Positions 26,545-35,814 of a stretch of DNA of 64,000 nt are shown here, piece after piece. This stretch comes from Paenibacillus andongensis. Lineage in GTDB: Bacteria > Bacillota > Bacilli > Paenibacillales > NBRC-103111. Below the pieces are notes generated by a model. It was not told the origin of the DNA. It saw only the letters and a list, made by a program, of their open reading frames with translations, and searched no databases. Each line of letters begins with the position of its first letter. Within the stretch, counting starts at the first letter, position 1. Where the stretch lies: NCBI RefSeq assembly GCF_025369935.1, contig NZ_CP104467.1, positions 4,347,001 through 4,411,000 of the forward strand, in the 5' to 3' direction. Made by a program: the position numbers and the translations under genes.

Positions 26545-28026
26545 TTACAAACGAAATTTAATCTCCTGCCGCACAATTCGAATCTCATCCCCATCCTTTA
26601 AAGGGTAGAGCTGGTAAGTAACTAATGGTTCACCATTTAAATAGGTCCCATTCGTTGAACCTGTATCTTTTATCACGTAACCCTCTTCATTTTTAATAAT
26701 TTCAGCATGTAATCGGGAAGCTCCCGCTTCATCCAAAACATAATCGACCTTCAAATTGGCATCGCCTCTGCCCATCGTAAAATGATCGTTCTTCAGTGGA
26801 ACAGACTTTGTCGTCCCTTCAAACTGCCATTCAAGCCTGGCTCCTATTGGTTGATTCATGTGCCTACCAAGGAAAACGGTTGCGTTTGGCTTTTTGTGAT
26901 TAAGTAAGGTCGTATGCATATGTAAATTTTCATAGTAATTTTGGATATTTATTGGTTCAGGTGTTGGTGTTACTAGGTTTGGTTCTAGCTTCTTTTCTGC
27001 AATCGGCAAGAAGGCGAGGTTAACCCCGCTGCTTCCTTTTGTGAATCGTTGAAAGTGTGGTAATCCTAAAAATCGAATAACAAACCAAACATTCATGAGT
27101 AAAATCGAGATTCCTGCGCTTATTTGCAGAGTACCTGTAGATGGGTATGTAAAATAATTCTGCCAAATAAACGCGATTAGCAGAATAACAACTGCAAGGA
27201 AAATCGTTCGATTCCGTCCTGATAAAGCTATAAAAGATACCTGATTTCCCTGCTCTTCGTTCATTTTAGTGGCCAGTTCCTCTATAGTGGTGTTTATCCG
27301 AACTTGCTGCTGACCTTCATCCCGCTTCCAAAGTGGCTTGGGCAACTCATTTACTTTTAAAGCAGGCATTTGCATGTTAAATGGTTTTAAAGTGTGTTGT
27401 TCATCATCTTTCTGATTAGATATCAAAGAAGCTTCTTTCAGGATCGTTTGTTCATCCATTAGTTCTAACAGATTCTCTTTATATCCTTGCAAGTTCTGAT
27501 TCCGCGATAATGACTCCATCCATGAAACCACATTGTTTCTCTCGTCATCATTCAATTTAAGTGAGAGGTGTTTCATCAAAGACTCAAGCGATTTGAAGAC
27601 GGAATCTTCATCATTGATAGATTCAAGCGGAACGTATGTCAGATATACATCCGACCAATCACTGCCAATGAAGATGAAATTATCTTTCAAAACATATCCG
27701 GATTCAAAAAGCATGTAATTTTTACTTTCTCCTAATGCACAAACAATCGCATACATGAGTTTTGCAAAATGCTGTTTAGACAACCCTTCTACCTTCAGAA
27801 CATGAGCCAACATTCGTTTAGCCGACAAGTTATATAGTAAACTTATGCGGAAATCCACTTCTTGTATTTCTAGCGGCAGAAGGTTCGGCACATCGTTGGC
27901 TTCAAGCATCCTGACCTGCAAAGTCGAAAGAGTCTTTGAATCCAAACCATCTTCCTTATATAACACCATGTAATGACCATGTCGATATACAAATTCATAA
28001 CGAAGTCCAAATACTTCTTGCGTCAT
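26545..28026 (-). CDS. FHA-domain membrane protein at the end of the Tad operon
   Basis: A 493-residue protein in three parts. The N-terminal about 200-residue domain is of the type found beside Gram-positive Tad genes (DUF6382-like). Two membrane segments follow at about 268-290 and 297-320. The C-terminal forkhead-associated domain (about 410-493) shows FTMGRGD, SRLHAEI and DTGSTNGTYLNG, the phosphothreonine-binding signature. It should read a phosphorylated partner at the membrane, plausibly one made by the kinase encoded at 37802-39445. The gene is 13 bases downstream of the prepilin peptidase gene, with a terminator after it. Confidence 0.85.
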   Translation of the reverse strand: MTQEVFGLRYEFVYRHGHYMVLYKEDGLDSKTLSTLQVRMLEANDVPNLLPLEIQEVDFRISLLYNLSAKRMLAHVLKVEGLSKQHFAKLMYAIVCALGESKNYMLFESGYVLKDNFIFIGSDWSDVYLTYVPLESINDEDSVFKSLESLMKHLSLKLNDDERNNVVSWMESLSRNQNLQGYKENLLELMDEQTILKEASLISNQKDDEQHTLKPFNMQMPALKVNELPKPLWKRDEGQQQVRINTTIEELATKMNEEQGNQVSFIALSGRNRTIFLAVVILLIAFIWQNYFTYPSTGTLQISAGISILLMNVWFVIRFLGLPHFQRFTKGSSGVNLAFLPIAEKKLEPNLVTPTPEPINIQNYYENLHMHTTLLNHKKPNATVFLGRHMNQPIGARLEWQFEGTTKSVPLKNDHFTMGRGDANLKVDYVLDEAGASRLHAEIIKNEEGYVIKDTGSTNGTYLNGEPLVTYQLYPLKDGDEIRIVRQEIKFRL

Positions 28027-28039
28027 CGATTCACCTCTC

Positions 28040-28549
28040 TCATAAAAACGAATAATACCATGTCAATGCAACGCCCGGTACAACCGCATACATAAACGGA
28101 AATTTCATGTTTTTTTGATGTTTCATTCCTATCAGACTGCCCATGTCTTGAATAACAACGATAGAAACTAGCCACATGGCAAGCTTACGACCTGTATGTA
28201 TCATCTGTTTACGGATAAAGAGCAAAATAAGTCCGATAACACCTGCACATAAAATGGCATATAACATCGATTGAAGGACAAATGAAACCCCCATAATCGC
28301 CCCAATTGCGGCAAAAAGCTTCACATCACCAGCACCTAAAGCACCAAAAAAATAAAGCAAAAGAAGAGCCGTAAAACCAGTAATTGCACCCATTACAGCA
28401 AAAAGAACACCGCTCCAACCTTCAGTAAAAGCATGGAATACAAAGCCAATCATTGTTCCACAGATAGTAACCTTGTTTGGGATTAGTGATTTACGTGCAT
28501 CAATTACAAAGGCAACGGCAATAAGTATAAATAAGATCAAATGAATCAA
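28040..28549 (-). CDS. A24 family prepilin peptidase (TadV/CpaA-like)
   Basis: A 169-residue polytopic membrane aspartyl protease. The two catalytic aspartates are in FVIDARKSLIPNK and the hallmark GALGAGDVKLFAAIG. The N-methylation domain of larger prepilin peptidases is absent, as in TadV/CpaA. It should cleave the Flp pilin and pseudopilins encoded upstream after Gly. The start is TTG with AGGAGGG 12 bases before it. Confidence 0.9.
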   Translation of the reverse strand: MIHLILFILIAVAFVIDARKSLIPNKVTICGTMIGFVFHAFTEGWSGVLFAVMGAITGFTALLLLYFFGALGAGDVKLFAAIGAIMGVSFVLQSMLYAILCAGVIGLILLFIRKQMIHTGRKLAMWLVSIVVIQDMGSLIGMKHQKNMKFPFMYAVVPGVALTWYYSFL

Positions 28550-28585
28550 AGGAAAATGGTCCCTCCTAAACGTTTTTCAAGGTTC

Positions 28586-29251
28586 TTAGGCGCCTACCCA
28601 TGCCCGCTCCACAGCCTTCTTCTTTAATATTATCGTGTGACTTATAAACGGCAGCGGTAGCTTGTAGGTCATTTGAGCTTCAATTCCGAAAAGGGCATCA
28701 CCACCGCTTTCCATACTGGGGAGGGTTATAGCAGTGACCTTAAATCTCTCTTTCTTCATAATTGTTTGATTACAAAATGCATAAACAATCGGTGTGAATG
28801 CAGCATGAATGCGCGGCTTAACTTGACTATCATAAAGCTCTTCCAACTCTTCTTGAGCCTTCCCTTCTCCTAACTCGCGCTTCTCTTTTTCCAATTTAAC
28901 AAGCTCTAGGAGTGTATTCGGTATGTAAGCAGCATATTCATCGGCCAAATTCTCCGTGTTCTTCACTTGATCACGAGCCGTTTGTACACGATCTACAACT
29001 GAACTCATCATCTGAGCTGCATGACTCTGATCGAATTTCGATTTAGCTTCTTGGACAAGAAGCCTTACAGGGTATAATTGTCCGGCAACTGACTTTGTTG
29101 CCTCCGAAACACCGGCTTGCAGCTCCATCTCTAGTACAGCAATTTGAATACATATGATCAGACCAATCACAAAAGCTAAAAAGAAGGGCAGCACCAAAGA
29201 GGCCTCCAACACCATGCCGCCTTTCTGCTCATGGTGAAACTTTCGAAGCAT
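28586..29251 (-). CDS. TadE-like pseudopilin
   Basis: A 221-residue protein with one N-terminal hydrophobic helix. The sequence KGGMVLEASLVLPFFLAF fits the TadE cleavage signature G|x4E (Glu at +5), making it a likely substrate of the prepilin peptidase downstream. The rest is an extracytoplasmic domain with coiled-coil-like helices. ATG 29251 is chosen for AAAGGGGGCTGTTT. The preceding gene ends 17 bases upstream. Confidence 0.82.
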   Translation of the reverse strand: MLRKFHHEQKGGMVLEASLVLPFFLAFVIGLIICIQIAVLEMELQAGVSEATKSVAGQLYPVRLLVQEAKSKFDQSHAAQMMSSVVDRVQTARDQVKNTENLADEYAAYIPNTLLELVKLEKEKRELGEGKAQEELEELYDSQVKPRIHAAFTPIVYAFCNQTIMKKERFKVTAITLPSMESGGDALFGIEAQMTYKLPLPFISHTIILKKKAVERAWVGA

Positions 29252-29268
29252 AAACAGCCCCCTTTTCC

Positions 29269-31560
29269 TCAATATGCTACAGCTGAAGTACTGCTGAACC
29301 TGCACTGATTCCCTTGCACTTTACACCCCAGTAACCCAGTCCCATCTAGCAGCTTCATGATTTGCGGAATAAACCACAACCTCACTTCGCTTGATCCGTT
29401 TCCCTGAATATACGTCGTTTCTTGAACTAAATCTTTACCCGTTTCTAGTTCGATTAGAGCCTGCATTCTAGCCATAAGTTTCGTATTATTATTATGTAAG
29501 AGCAGAAATATGCGTAAATAGTCCTTATACGTCAAACTTAAAACTGATGTCGTGATTTTGGCAGATAACTCTACAGCTTCACCTTTTGTTAATTTGTTCA
29601 TATCTTGAAAAGCTTCCAGCGCGCCTTCTGCTGCAGCAGCCAAGAACACGAGTAAGGGTGAGCCTATACCGAGCAGTTCTTTTTTCGGATCAAGGAGCGC
29701 CTCGACTGTTCGGATCGCCATACGGAATGCAAACATTTCCGCATAAGCGGACGAAATATTTGCCATACAGGATGAAAATCCATATAACAGATACTCCACC
29801 TCTTGATTTGCCAACTTATGCTTTCCAGGATCCACCAGTTCATTGGATAATTTGGGCTGACCCGCAGGGTCTTTCTCCAATCCATAGGTTCGGTAACTAA
29901 ATTTCGTAAGGGCAAATTCATTCACATAAAGCTCATTTCTCATCGATTCTGCCGCGTTATTAAACGCTTCAAGCATCCCCATCGCGTTTAAGCTTACAGG
30001 TTCTGGTTTCTCTAAATCATAAGCAATCTCGCTGCCGACCATCGTATCTTGAGCATTAGCTTCTCTGTACTTTTGGTACAATCCTTTCTCACCTGCTGCT
30101 TGTCTTGCCTCCCCTTGAAGACGGTTGTATAGTTCAGTGTCAGTACTCTGATTATTCGGCAAACTGCAAGAACCGATTGATTGTTTAGCTTGATCCAAAA
30201 TGGCTTGAATCTTGTTCTTTTGTTGGCGCTTATTCGCTGCCGTTGCCTCATTTTTGTCCATTCTTGTCTTTTCCAAAACACTTTGCTTCCTATGAAATTC
30301 GTTAGATTCAGAAAAATAAGCACTATTCGCTAGGTTTGCTCTGCTTGTATTATCAGATGTGTATAGAAATACGGTGTTAATTACTTCTTCGAATGCAGTA
30401 AATAACGCAGTAATACTAGCTATGGCCGTCTGATACCTGTAGAAATATTCATCACCTAAAACAGGAACGTTTTGGAACACTTCATAGACATTAGATGGTC
30501 CTCCCGGTGTTCCGCTTCCCGAACTTTGAGTTATCCCATTCAGCTTCGTACGTATCTCGTCATTTCGCTGCTTTGCTAACCGTAGAGCTGGCTCAATTGT
30601 TTGCTGTAATCGCTGGATTTCTCTTCCGTTTGCCGGAACCTCCAGCTTCGTAGCAGCTAGGAGTGCTGCGTATTTAATAATCAGCTGCAACAACGCTTCT
30701 AGCTCATTTAACTTCTGGGCGAAGACTTGTGCCTGAGAACTTAATATTTGTTTAGAAGCTGCGAGGGCTTGTATGCCAGACACAGCGCCAGGTCCAGCTT
30801 GGCTTAGCGCAGCTATTGATATATCCAGATCCCTTATGGAATCTTGAATCGATCGAAGTTGCTCTTTCACATTTACGATTTCGCTTCTCACTTCATCTGC
30901 TGTATGAATGCCAATTTGAGCAGCTAATTCGTCTAGTTCGGCGATACGCTTTTCATAATAAGCATGATACTTCGATATTTTACCAACAAGCTCTTCGCTG
31001 CTCTGCCATGCTTCATCTAGCGCACTTTCTCTTTGATCCATGAGTTTTTCAATCTCTGCTGCCTCTTTCGAAAACTGAGACCCAAAGTGGAATGGAGCTT
31101 TTGTTCCGCTTTTTCGAAACTTATCGGTAATCTCAAGTGTATACTCGATGGGAGCCTTGATCTTCATATCCTCCAGCACCTGACGCTCAAAAATCGCATG
31201 ACTCGCTAATGTGTAAACCGGGGTAACACGCATGCCATTCTCTACAGGTCTTGTATCCACATAATGAAATGCGCCAGCCGATACTTGACCTGACAAATTA
31301 CTTGCGAAAACCTTGCGGAATAACGCCTCCGTTTCATCCTGTGGAATACCAAGACCATAGAGTCCCATCGCTTGCAGCTCTGTATCGTATGCTGACATAA
31401 CCGATCGTGTTGCCGCTTTGACCGCTGATTCCGTTTCTTTTTCAGCAAGTTTAATTCTTGCGAAATCAATGAGTACGGCTTGAAATAAAAATATCGGCAC
31501 AATGATGAGTATCAGATAGACAGACACTGCACCTTTCTCTGAACGAACAAATTCCCTCAA
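29269..31560 (-). CDS. Large Tad-associated protein with N-terminal membrane anchor (DUF5702-like)
   Basis: A 763-residue protein with an N-terminal pilin-like segment (SEKGAVSVYLILIIVPIFLF), followed by long helical, coiled-coil-rich extracytoplasmic stretches (residues about 150-330 and 430-520) and a C-terminal domain. The segment resembles a class III prepilin leader, but Tyr replaces the usual Glu at +5, so cleavage is doubtful. Its position between two TadE-like genes suggests a TadG-like role at the cell surface. The start is TTG after AAAGGGGGGAG. Confidence 0.75.
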   Translation of the reverse strand: MREFVRSEKGAVSVYLILIIVPIFLFQAVLIDFARIKLAEKETESAVKAATRSVMSAYDTELQAMGLYGLGIPQDETEALFRKVFASNLSGQVSAGAFHYVDTRPVENGMRVTPVYTLASHAIFERQVLEDMKIKAPIEYTLEITDKFRKSGTKAPFHFGSQFSKEAAEIEKLMDQRESALDEAWQSSEELVGKISKYHAYYEKRIAELDELAAQIGIHTADEVRSEIVNVKEQLRSIQDSIRDLDISIAALSQAGPGAVSGIQALAASKQILSSQAQVFAQKLNELEALLQLIIKYAALLAATKLEVPANGREIQRLQQTIEPALRLAKQRNDEIRTKLNGITQSSGSGTPGGPSNVYEVFQNVPVLGDEYFYRYQTAIASITALFTAFEEVINTVFLYTSDNTSRANLANSAYFSESNEFHRKQSVLEKTRMDKNEATAANKRQQKNKIQAILDQAKQSIGSCSLPNNQSTDTELYNRLQGEARQAAGEKGLYQKYREANAQDTMVGSEIAYDLEKPEPVSLNAMGMLEAFNNAAESMRNELYVNEFALTKFSYRTYGLEKDPAGQPKLSNELVDPGKHKLANQEVEYLLYGFSSCMANISSAYAEMFAFRMAIRTVEALLDPKKELLGIGSPLLVFLAAAAEGALEAFQDMNKLTKGEAVELSAKITTSVLSLTYKDYLRIFLLLHNNNTKLMARMQALIELETGKDLVQETTYIQGNGSSEVRLWFIPQIMKLLDGTGLLGCKVQGNQCRFSSTSAVAY

Positions 31561-31574
31561 AAACTCCCCCCTTT

Positions 31575-32612
31575 CTATTTGTGGATGACAACAACGATCC
31601 CTTTACGCTCTAGCTCCTTACGAAATGAATTAGATGGCATTCCATTGCCGCTGGCATCTTTTTTGAAAAAGTGCCACACAATACCCTTCACTTGTGCCCT
31701 TTCATCAAGGAGCTCTATATCCTTAGGCATTTGCTCGGTGCGAAGCTGAAATTCTGTCATATTGTAAAAAGCCTGGTGGCCAACTCCACGAGCATCCAAC
31801 GCATCGATGGTTCTGCTTTTTCCTGACGCTGTCTTTAGAATGACCTCTGTACCTCCAACCAAAGACTTCAAATATGCCGCGGCTTGACGCTCTGATTGGA
31901 TTGACACACTAGGTCCAGACAAGTCATCTTGAATAGGCTCTACGAGTGCATCTCTAGCCTTTTGAGGAGAAATTCTACCTTTGATCGCTTTGAAATACGT
32001 ACGTGTAATATCCGTTAATCGAATGAGTTCAACCGATTCCACAACATGTGAAACAGCCCTCCCAGTTGTTTGCTCAGAATCCAACCATCTCTTAAACTGC
32101 ACTGGCATAAGAAATGACTTTTTCAATTTCACCTCAATCTGATGGTCAAAAAGATAGTTGGCGTATTTTGCAGTTCCCGTCACTCCCTGAGGTAGTAAAG
32201 CTGAGGGTTTCACAAGTTTACTCTCAACGTGACCACTAGATCTGCTTGAGGGAATATTGACTTCTGTCGTGCCACCACCGCTCAGCATTCCGAATAAATC
32301 TGTCACATTGTCTCGTGTAAGTCGCCAATAAAGGCCATCTGTATCACTAGGGTTAAAGTTTCCTGTTACCAGATCTTTGTGGCTATTAGTCCACGTAAAG
32401 GCAAGACGCTCTGCTGTTGTTCTCGCAAGCTGCTGAACAAATACGTTCTGATACGCATACATGCCCACAAAAAGAAGTGTAACCGTACATAATAGAATCA
32501 ACGGAAATACTAGTGAAGCTTCTAACGTAAAGCTTCCATCCTCACTAACACGGAAACTCAGTAGACGCCTATGGCGCACAGCTCGTTGTTGGACTAGGCG
32601 CACAAGGAACAA
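31575..32612 (-). CDS. TadE-like pseudopilin, larger paralogue
   Basis: Up to 345 residues. After a short basic leader, DGSFTLEASLVFPLILLC fits the G|x4E pseudopilin signature; an extracytoplasmic domain of about 290 residues follows. The ORF has no ATG near its start. TTG 32612, GTG 32603 and GTG 32579 are candidates, all overlapping the end of the pilin gene by 11-44 bases, so the start is uncertain and translation is probably coupled. Confidence 0.75.
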   Translation of the reverse strand: MFLVRLVQQRAVRHRRLLSFRVSEDGSFTLEASLVFPLILLCTVTLLFVGMYAYQNVFVQQLARTTAERLAFTWTNSHKDLVTGNFNPSDTDGLYWRLTRDNVTDLFGMLSGGGTTEVNIPSSRSSGHVESKLVKPSALLPQGVTGTAKYANYLFDHQIEVKLKKSFLMPVQFKRWLDSEQTTGRAVSHVVESVELIRLTDITRTYFKAIKGRISPQKARDALVEPIQDDLSGPSVSIQSERQAAAYLKSLVGGTEVILKTASGKSRTIDALDARGVGHQAFYNMTEFQLRTEQMPKDIELLDERAQVKGIVWHFFKKDASGNGMPSNSFRKELERKGIVVVIHK

Positions 32613-32796
32613 CCGCGCTATTGTCTTTCAAATCAGAGTTGGCATCCCCAATCAGCTTCTGGAACCACGAGACGATCCATTTTCTGAAAATAATTGCAAT
32701 AGCTACAAGCACTGCGACGATCAATAAAATCTCCAAAGTGCCTAATCCTTCTTCATCTTCCCAAAACTTTTTCAGCTCATCTAACGTCGTTTTCAT
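32569..32796 (-). CDS. Flp-family type IVb pilin
   Basis: A 75-residue prepilin. EEGLGTLEILLIVAVLVAI shows the Flp cleavage site (Gly before LGTLE, Glu at +5) and the hydrophobic assembly helix. It ends in a short tail with two Cys (VVPCAPSPTTSCAP), an unusual possible disulfide loop. ATG 32796 is chosen, with GGAGG nine bases upstream; GTG 32802 is the alternative. It is the probable major subunit of the Tad pilus. Confidence 0.88.
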   Translation of the reverse strand: MKTTLDELKKFWEDEEGLGTLEILLIVAVLVAIAIIFRKWIVSWFQKLIGDANSDLKDNSAVVPCAPSPTTSCAP

Positions 32797-32811
32797 CTCC
32801 ACATACCTCCA

Positions 32812-33681
32812 TTATTGTTTCATCATAAGTAAAGCTGGGGCCGCAACAATGACCATCACGACAACGAAAATAAGAACCATAGGAAAAACAAGCTTCGATG
32901 ATGCTTCTTCACCTAATGTTCGTGATACCGACTTTCTTCTTTGCCAAAGATCCAACGAAAGTGCATGCAGCGCGACAACAAAATCGCTACCACCTCTCTT
33001 AGAGTTCAGCTGAAGCGTAGAAGTAAATAAGGACACTTCATGAAGTGCGCATCGTTTGCTGAAATCCTCCATTACTTTTGCAAAGGATACATTCATCTCC
33101 AGCTCATGAACGGCTTGTGCTAATTCCTTGTAAAGTGGTGTTTGTGCTTTATGAGGTCTAGCCTCTACACAGCGTATCCATGCCCGATTCACAGTCTCTC
33201 CGGCGTTTACGAGCAGCACAATTGTACTTAATATTTCTGGCAATTCTAGAATCATCAACTGCTGTTTCTTGCGGATTTTAGTATCTAAATCTCGCACCAT
33301 GATCACGGGAACGATGGCAGCGGCTAGCAACCCAAACCCAAACAGAGAACTATCTCCACCAGCTACTACGGATAACAGAGTTAGGATTAGTAAGCATAAG
33401 GTCGATACAGAGATAAGCTCAGCTAGAAACCATTTACTGCCCTGTGCAGCGAAACTTCTCCCATGCAGTGTAATTAATTTATGATGTACTCTTGCCGTAA
33501 AATCGGGCAATTTTTCCATCAAATTAAGCTTGTCGATGAGCAAATAGCTGTAAGGTAACAGCAGTTTCATCTGGAACGGATACGTGTGAGCATTGATAAT
33601 CTCGCCATATAACATGCGCCCCCATAGAAATAACAGCATACAAACAGCTATCTGAGAAATAAATACAATCGTGATCCACAT
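32812..33681 (-). CDS. tadC: TadC-like platform protein (type II secretion F family)
   Basis: A 289-residue membrane protein with an N-terminal hydrophobic segment, two central segments (about 85-110) and a C-terminal segment (MVLIFVVVMVIVAAPALLM). The cytoplasmic GspF-type region contains LPEILSTIVLLVNAGETVNRAW. With TadB it should form the inner-membrane platform of the pilus motor. The start lies one base after the TadB stop, with AAGGTG overlapping the end of tadB. Confidence 0.88.
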   Translation of the reverse strand: MWITIVFISQIAVCMLLFLWGRMLYGEIINAHTYPFQMKLLLPYSYLLIDKLNLMEKLPDFTARVHHKLITLHGRSFAAQGSKWFLAELISVSTLCLLILTLLSVVAGGDSSLFGFGLLAAAIVPVIMVRDLDTKIRKKQQLMILELPEILSTIVLLVNAGETVNRAWIRCVEARPHKAQTPLYKELAQAVHELEMNVSFAKVMEDFSKRCALHEVSLFTSTLQLNSKRGGSDFVVALHALSLDLWQRRKSVSRTLGEEASSKLVFPMVLIFVVVMVIVAAPALLMMKQ

Positions 33682-33682
33682 G

Positions 33683-34555
33683 CTACACCTTGATATTCAT
33701 GATTTTTTGAGTCCATACATAGCAAGCACCAAGCAGCACCAAGCTTGCTGACATGATAATTACACCACTGCCTGTGTAAAGAGGAACCATGTAATCAGGT
33801 GAAGAGAACGCAAGTACGGCAACAATAACGATCGGAGCAAATAGCAGCACCCTTGATTCAAAACGTTTCTGTGCGATCATCACGGATATATCCTGTGAAA
33901 TTTCAAGTTTTTCGCCAATTACCGTAGCTGTTCGTTTCATGACCTCCACCAAATTGCCACCCGTCCGCTTACAAGTTAAAAATACGTCTGTGAAGCTTCT
34001 TACATCTTCTAAATGACAGCGATCCGCTAAGTTTTTCAGAGCAGCTTCAATGGGCTCCCCGTTCTCTACTTTTCGGCAGATAATACTAAATTCAATGACG
34101 ATCAGGCAAGCGGGGTCTGGATACAGCATCTTCAGATCCTCTAATGCCTCTCTAAATGCTGTTTCAATCGACTTTCCAACCGTCATAGAGGAGGACAGAC
34201 AGCTTAGTGCTTGTTTAAACTGAACATACAGTTTGTTTTTACGTAATTGAATTAATTGCTGTTTTCGTATACGGGGAAATGCGAAGCCTACCGCAGCCAA
34301 TGCTGCAGCAAGAACGAAGCTTTTGTAGAAAATATAACCTACAATGAACGCAGGCAAGGCAAGCATTAGGATAGCACTTACTTTTTCCTTGGAGGACAGC
34401 TGATAGTAGTTGTAGTCAATCAATTGGTTCACTGTAGCTGTTTGCTGGATGGGCTGAACTTCAGCTCTCTTAGATGTTCTTTTTCTTCGTTCCAAATACA
34501 CAAGAAAAAACCAGCTGAAAGCTCCGATAATGACAAGAAGCAGTACTAGCTTCAT
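33683..34555 (-). CDS. tadB: TadB-like platform protein (type II secretion F family)
   Basis: A 290-residue membrane protein. An N-terminal segment (LVLLLVIIGAFSWFFLVYL) and a pair at about 60-90 precede a GspF domain with FKQALSCLSSSMTVGKSIETAF and FLTCKRTGGNLVEVMKRTA, then two C-terminal segments. It is the partner of TadC. It overlaps the tadA stop by four bases (ATGA). Confidence 0.88.
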   Translation of the reverse strand: MKLVLLLVIIGAFSWFFLVYLERRKRTSKRAEVQPIQQTATVNQLIDYNYYQLSSKEKVSAILMLALPAFIVGYIFYKSFVLAAALAAVGFAFPRIRKQQLIQLRKNKLYVQFKQALSCLSSSMTVGKSIETAFREALEDLKMLYPDPACLIVIEFSIICRKVENGEPIEAALKNLADRCHLEDVRSFTDVFLTCKRTGGNLVEVMKRTATVIGEKLEISQDISVMIAQKRFESRVLLFAPIVIVAVLAFSSPDYMVPLYTGSGVIIMSASLVLLGACYVWTQKIMNIKV

Positions 34556-35814
34556 CCTGAATCACGCTCTTCCTGCACCTGTGTAAACCAATCTGGCAGC
34601 TTCTTACCTGCCATTTGAATTTTGTGCATGTTGTGCAGTCGGTTTCCAGTATAGGCGAGCTCACCTAGTACTTTACGATCCATCGTCTCCCCTTTTTCTG
34701 CAAATATGAAAAGGGGATGCAATTGAACCTCGCCATCCTTCACACCAAGTACCTCATGAATTTCTGTCACTCTTCGAGTGCGATCACGAATTCTGCTAAC
34801 ATGAACCATTACATCTAATGCAGAGGCAATTTGCTTACGGATGACGTCTACTGGAAGCGGGGCTCCACTGAGCACCATCGTCTCTAGTCGGCTGAGCATA
34901 TCAACGGACGTATTCGCATGTCCCGTGCTGAGACTCCCATCATGACCAGTATTCATCGCAGCTAACATATCTAATGCCTCTGCACCACGAACCTCCCCAA
35001 CAATAATTCGATTGGGACGCATGCGCAGCGAAGAACGAATAAGTTCTCGGATCGTGATCTCTCCTTTCCCTTCCGTATTGGCATTTCTGGTTTCCATTCT
35101 CACCAAATTAGGGATAGTTTGTATCTGAAGCTCAGCAGAATCTTCGATCGTAATAATGCGTTCGTGCGGGGGAATCCAAGCACTTAGTGCATTTAGAAAT
35201 GTCGTCTTCCCTGACCCTGTACCGCCCCCAATAAAGACATTAAAGCCTGATTCAACCATCACTTGCAGAACCTCTGCTGCCTCCTCCGAAATACTTCCCA
35301 TACCAATCAAATCCGCCATTTGCAAGGGCTTTTCCGGAAACTTACGAATCGTCAAGGTCGGCCCAGACAAGGAAGCCGGTGGAAGTACAATGTTGACCCT
35401 CGACCCGTCAGGCAGACGAGCATCGACAATTGGCGTTGCTTGATTCACAATCCGATTCACTTTAGAAACAATCATCTGAATGAGATCCTCTAGCTTCTCT
35501 GCACTCTCCAAAGGATACGGATATCGCTCAACGGCGCCCTTTCTTTCAAAAAAAATGCACTCGTGCCCATTGACCATGATCTCTGTCACGGATGGATCAT
35601 CAATCAGCGGTTGAAGGATATCCAAGCCCCGGAAAGAATCAAAAATTTGCTTTACTAGAGCATGCATCTCGCTTGAAGTCCATCCGTGATCTCCTGCTGC
35701 GTTGAATACGGACTCCTCAATAAGCTCAATTAATGTCTTGTCGCTGACCGTGCTGGAAAGGTCAATCCTCTCCTTAATCTGCTGCTTCAAAGTGAGAAAC
35801 AACTCATGATTCAT
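34552..35814 (-). CDS. tadA: TadA/CpaF-type assembly ATPase
   Basis: A 420-residue VirB11/CpaF family ATPase that powers pilus assembly. Walker A FIGGGTGSGKTTFLNALS, the Asp box ITIEDSAELQI, Walker B RIIVGEVRGAEALDML and the His box TGHDGSLSTGHAN are all intact. The N-terminal domain contains DPSVTEIMVNGHECIFFE. It is the conserved core of the Tad locus, with four-base overlaps to both neighbours. Confidence 0.95.
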   Translation of the reverse strand: MNHELFLTLKQQIKERIDLSSTVSDKTLIELIEESVFNAAGDHGWTSSEMHALVKQIFDSFRGLDILQPLIDDPSVTEIMVNGHECIFFERKGAVERYPYPLESAEKLEDLIQMIVSKVNRIVNQATPIVDARLPDGSRVNIVLPPASLSGPTLTIRKFPEKPLQMADLIGMGSISEEAAEVLQVMVESGFNVFIGGGTGSGKTTFLNALSAWIPPHERIITIEDSAELQIQTIPNLVRMETRNANTEGKGEITIRELIRSSLRMRPNRIIVGEVRGAEALDMLAAMNTGHDGSLSTGHANTSVDMLSRLETMVLSGAPLPVDVIRKQIASALDVMVHVSRIRDRTRRVTEIHEVLGVKDGEVQLHPLFIFAEKGETMDRKVLGELAYTGNRLHNMHKIQMAGKKLPDWFTQVQEERDSG

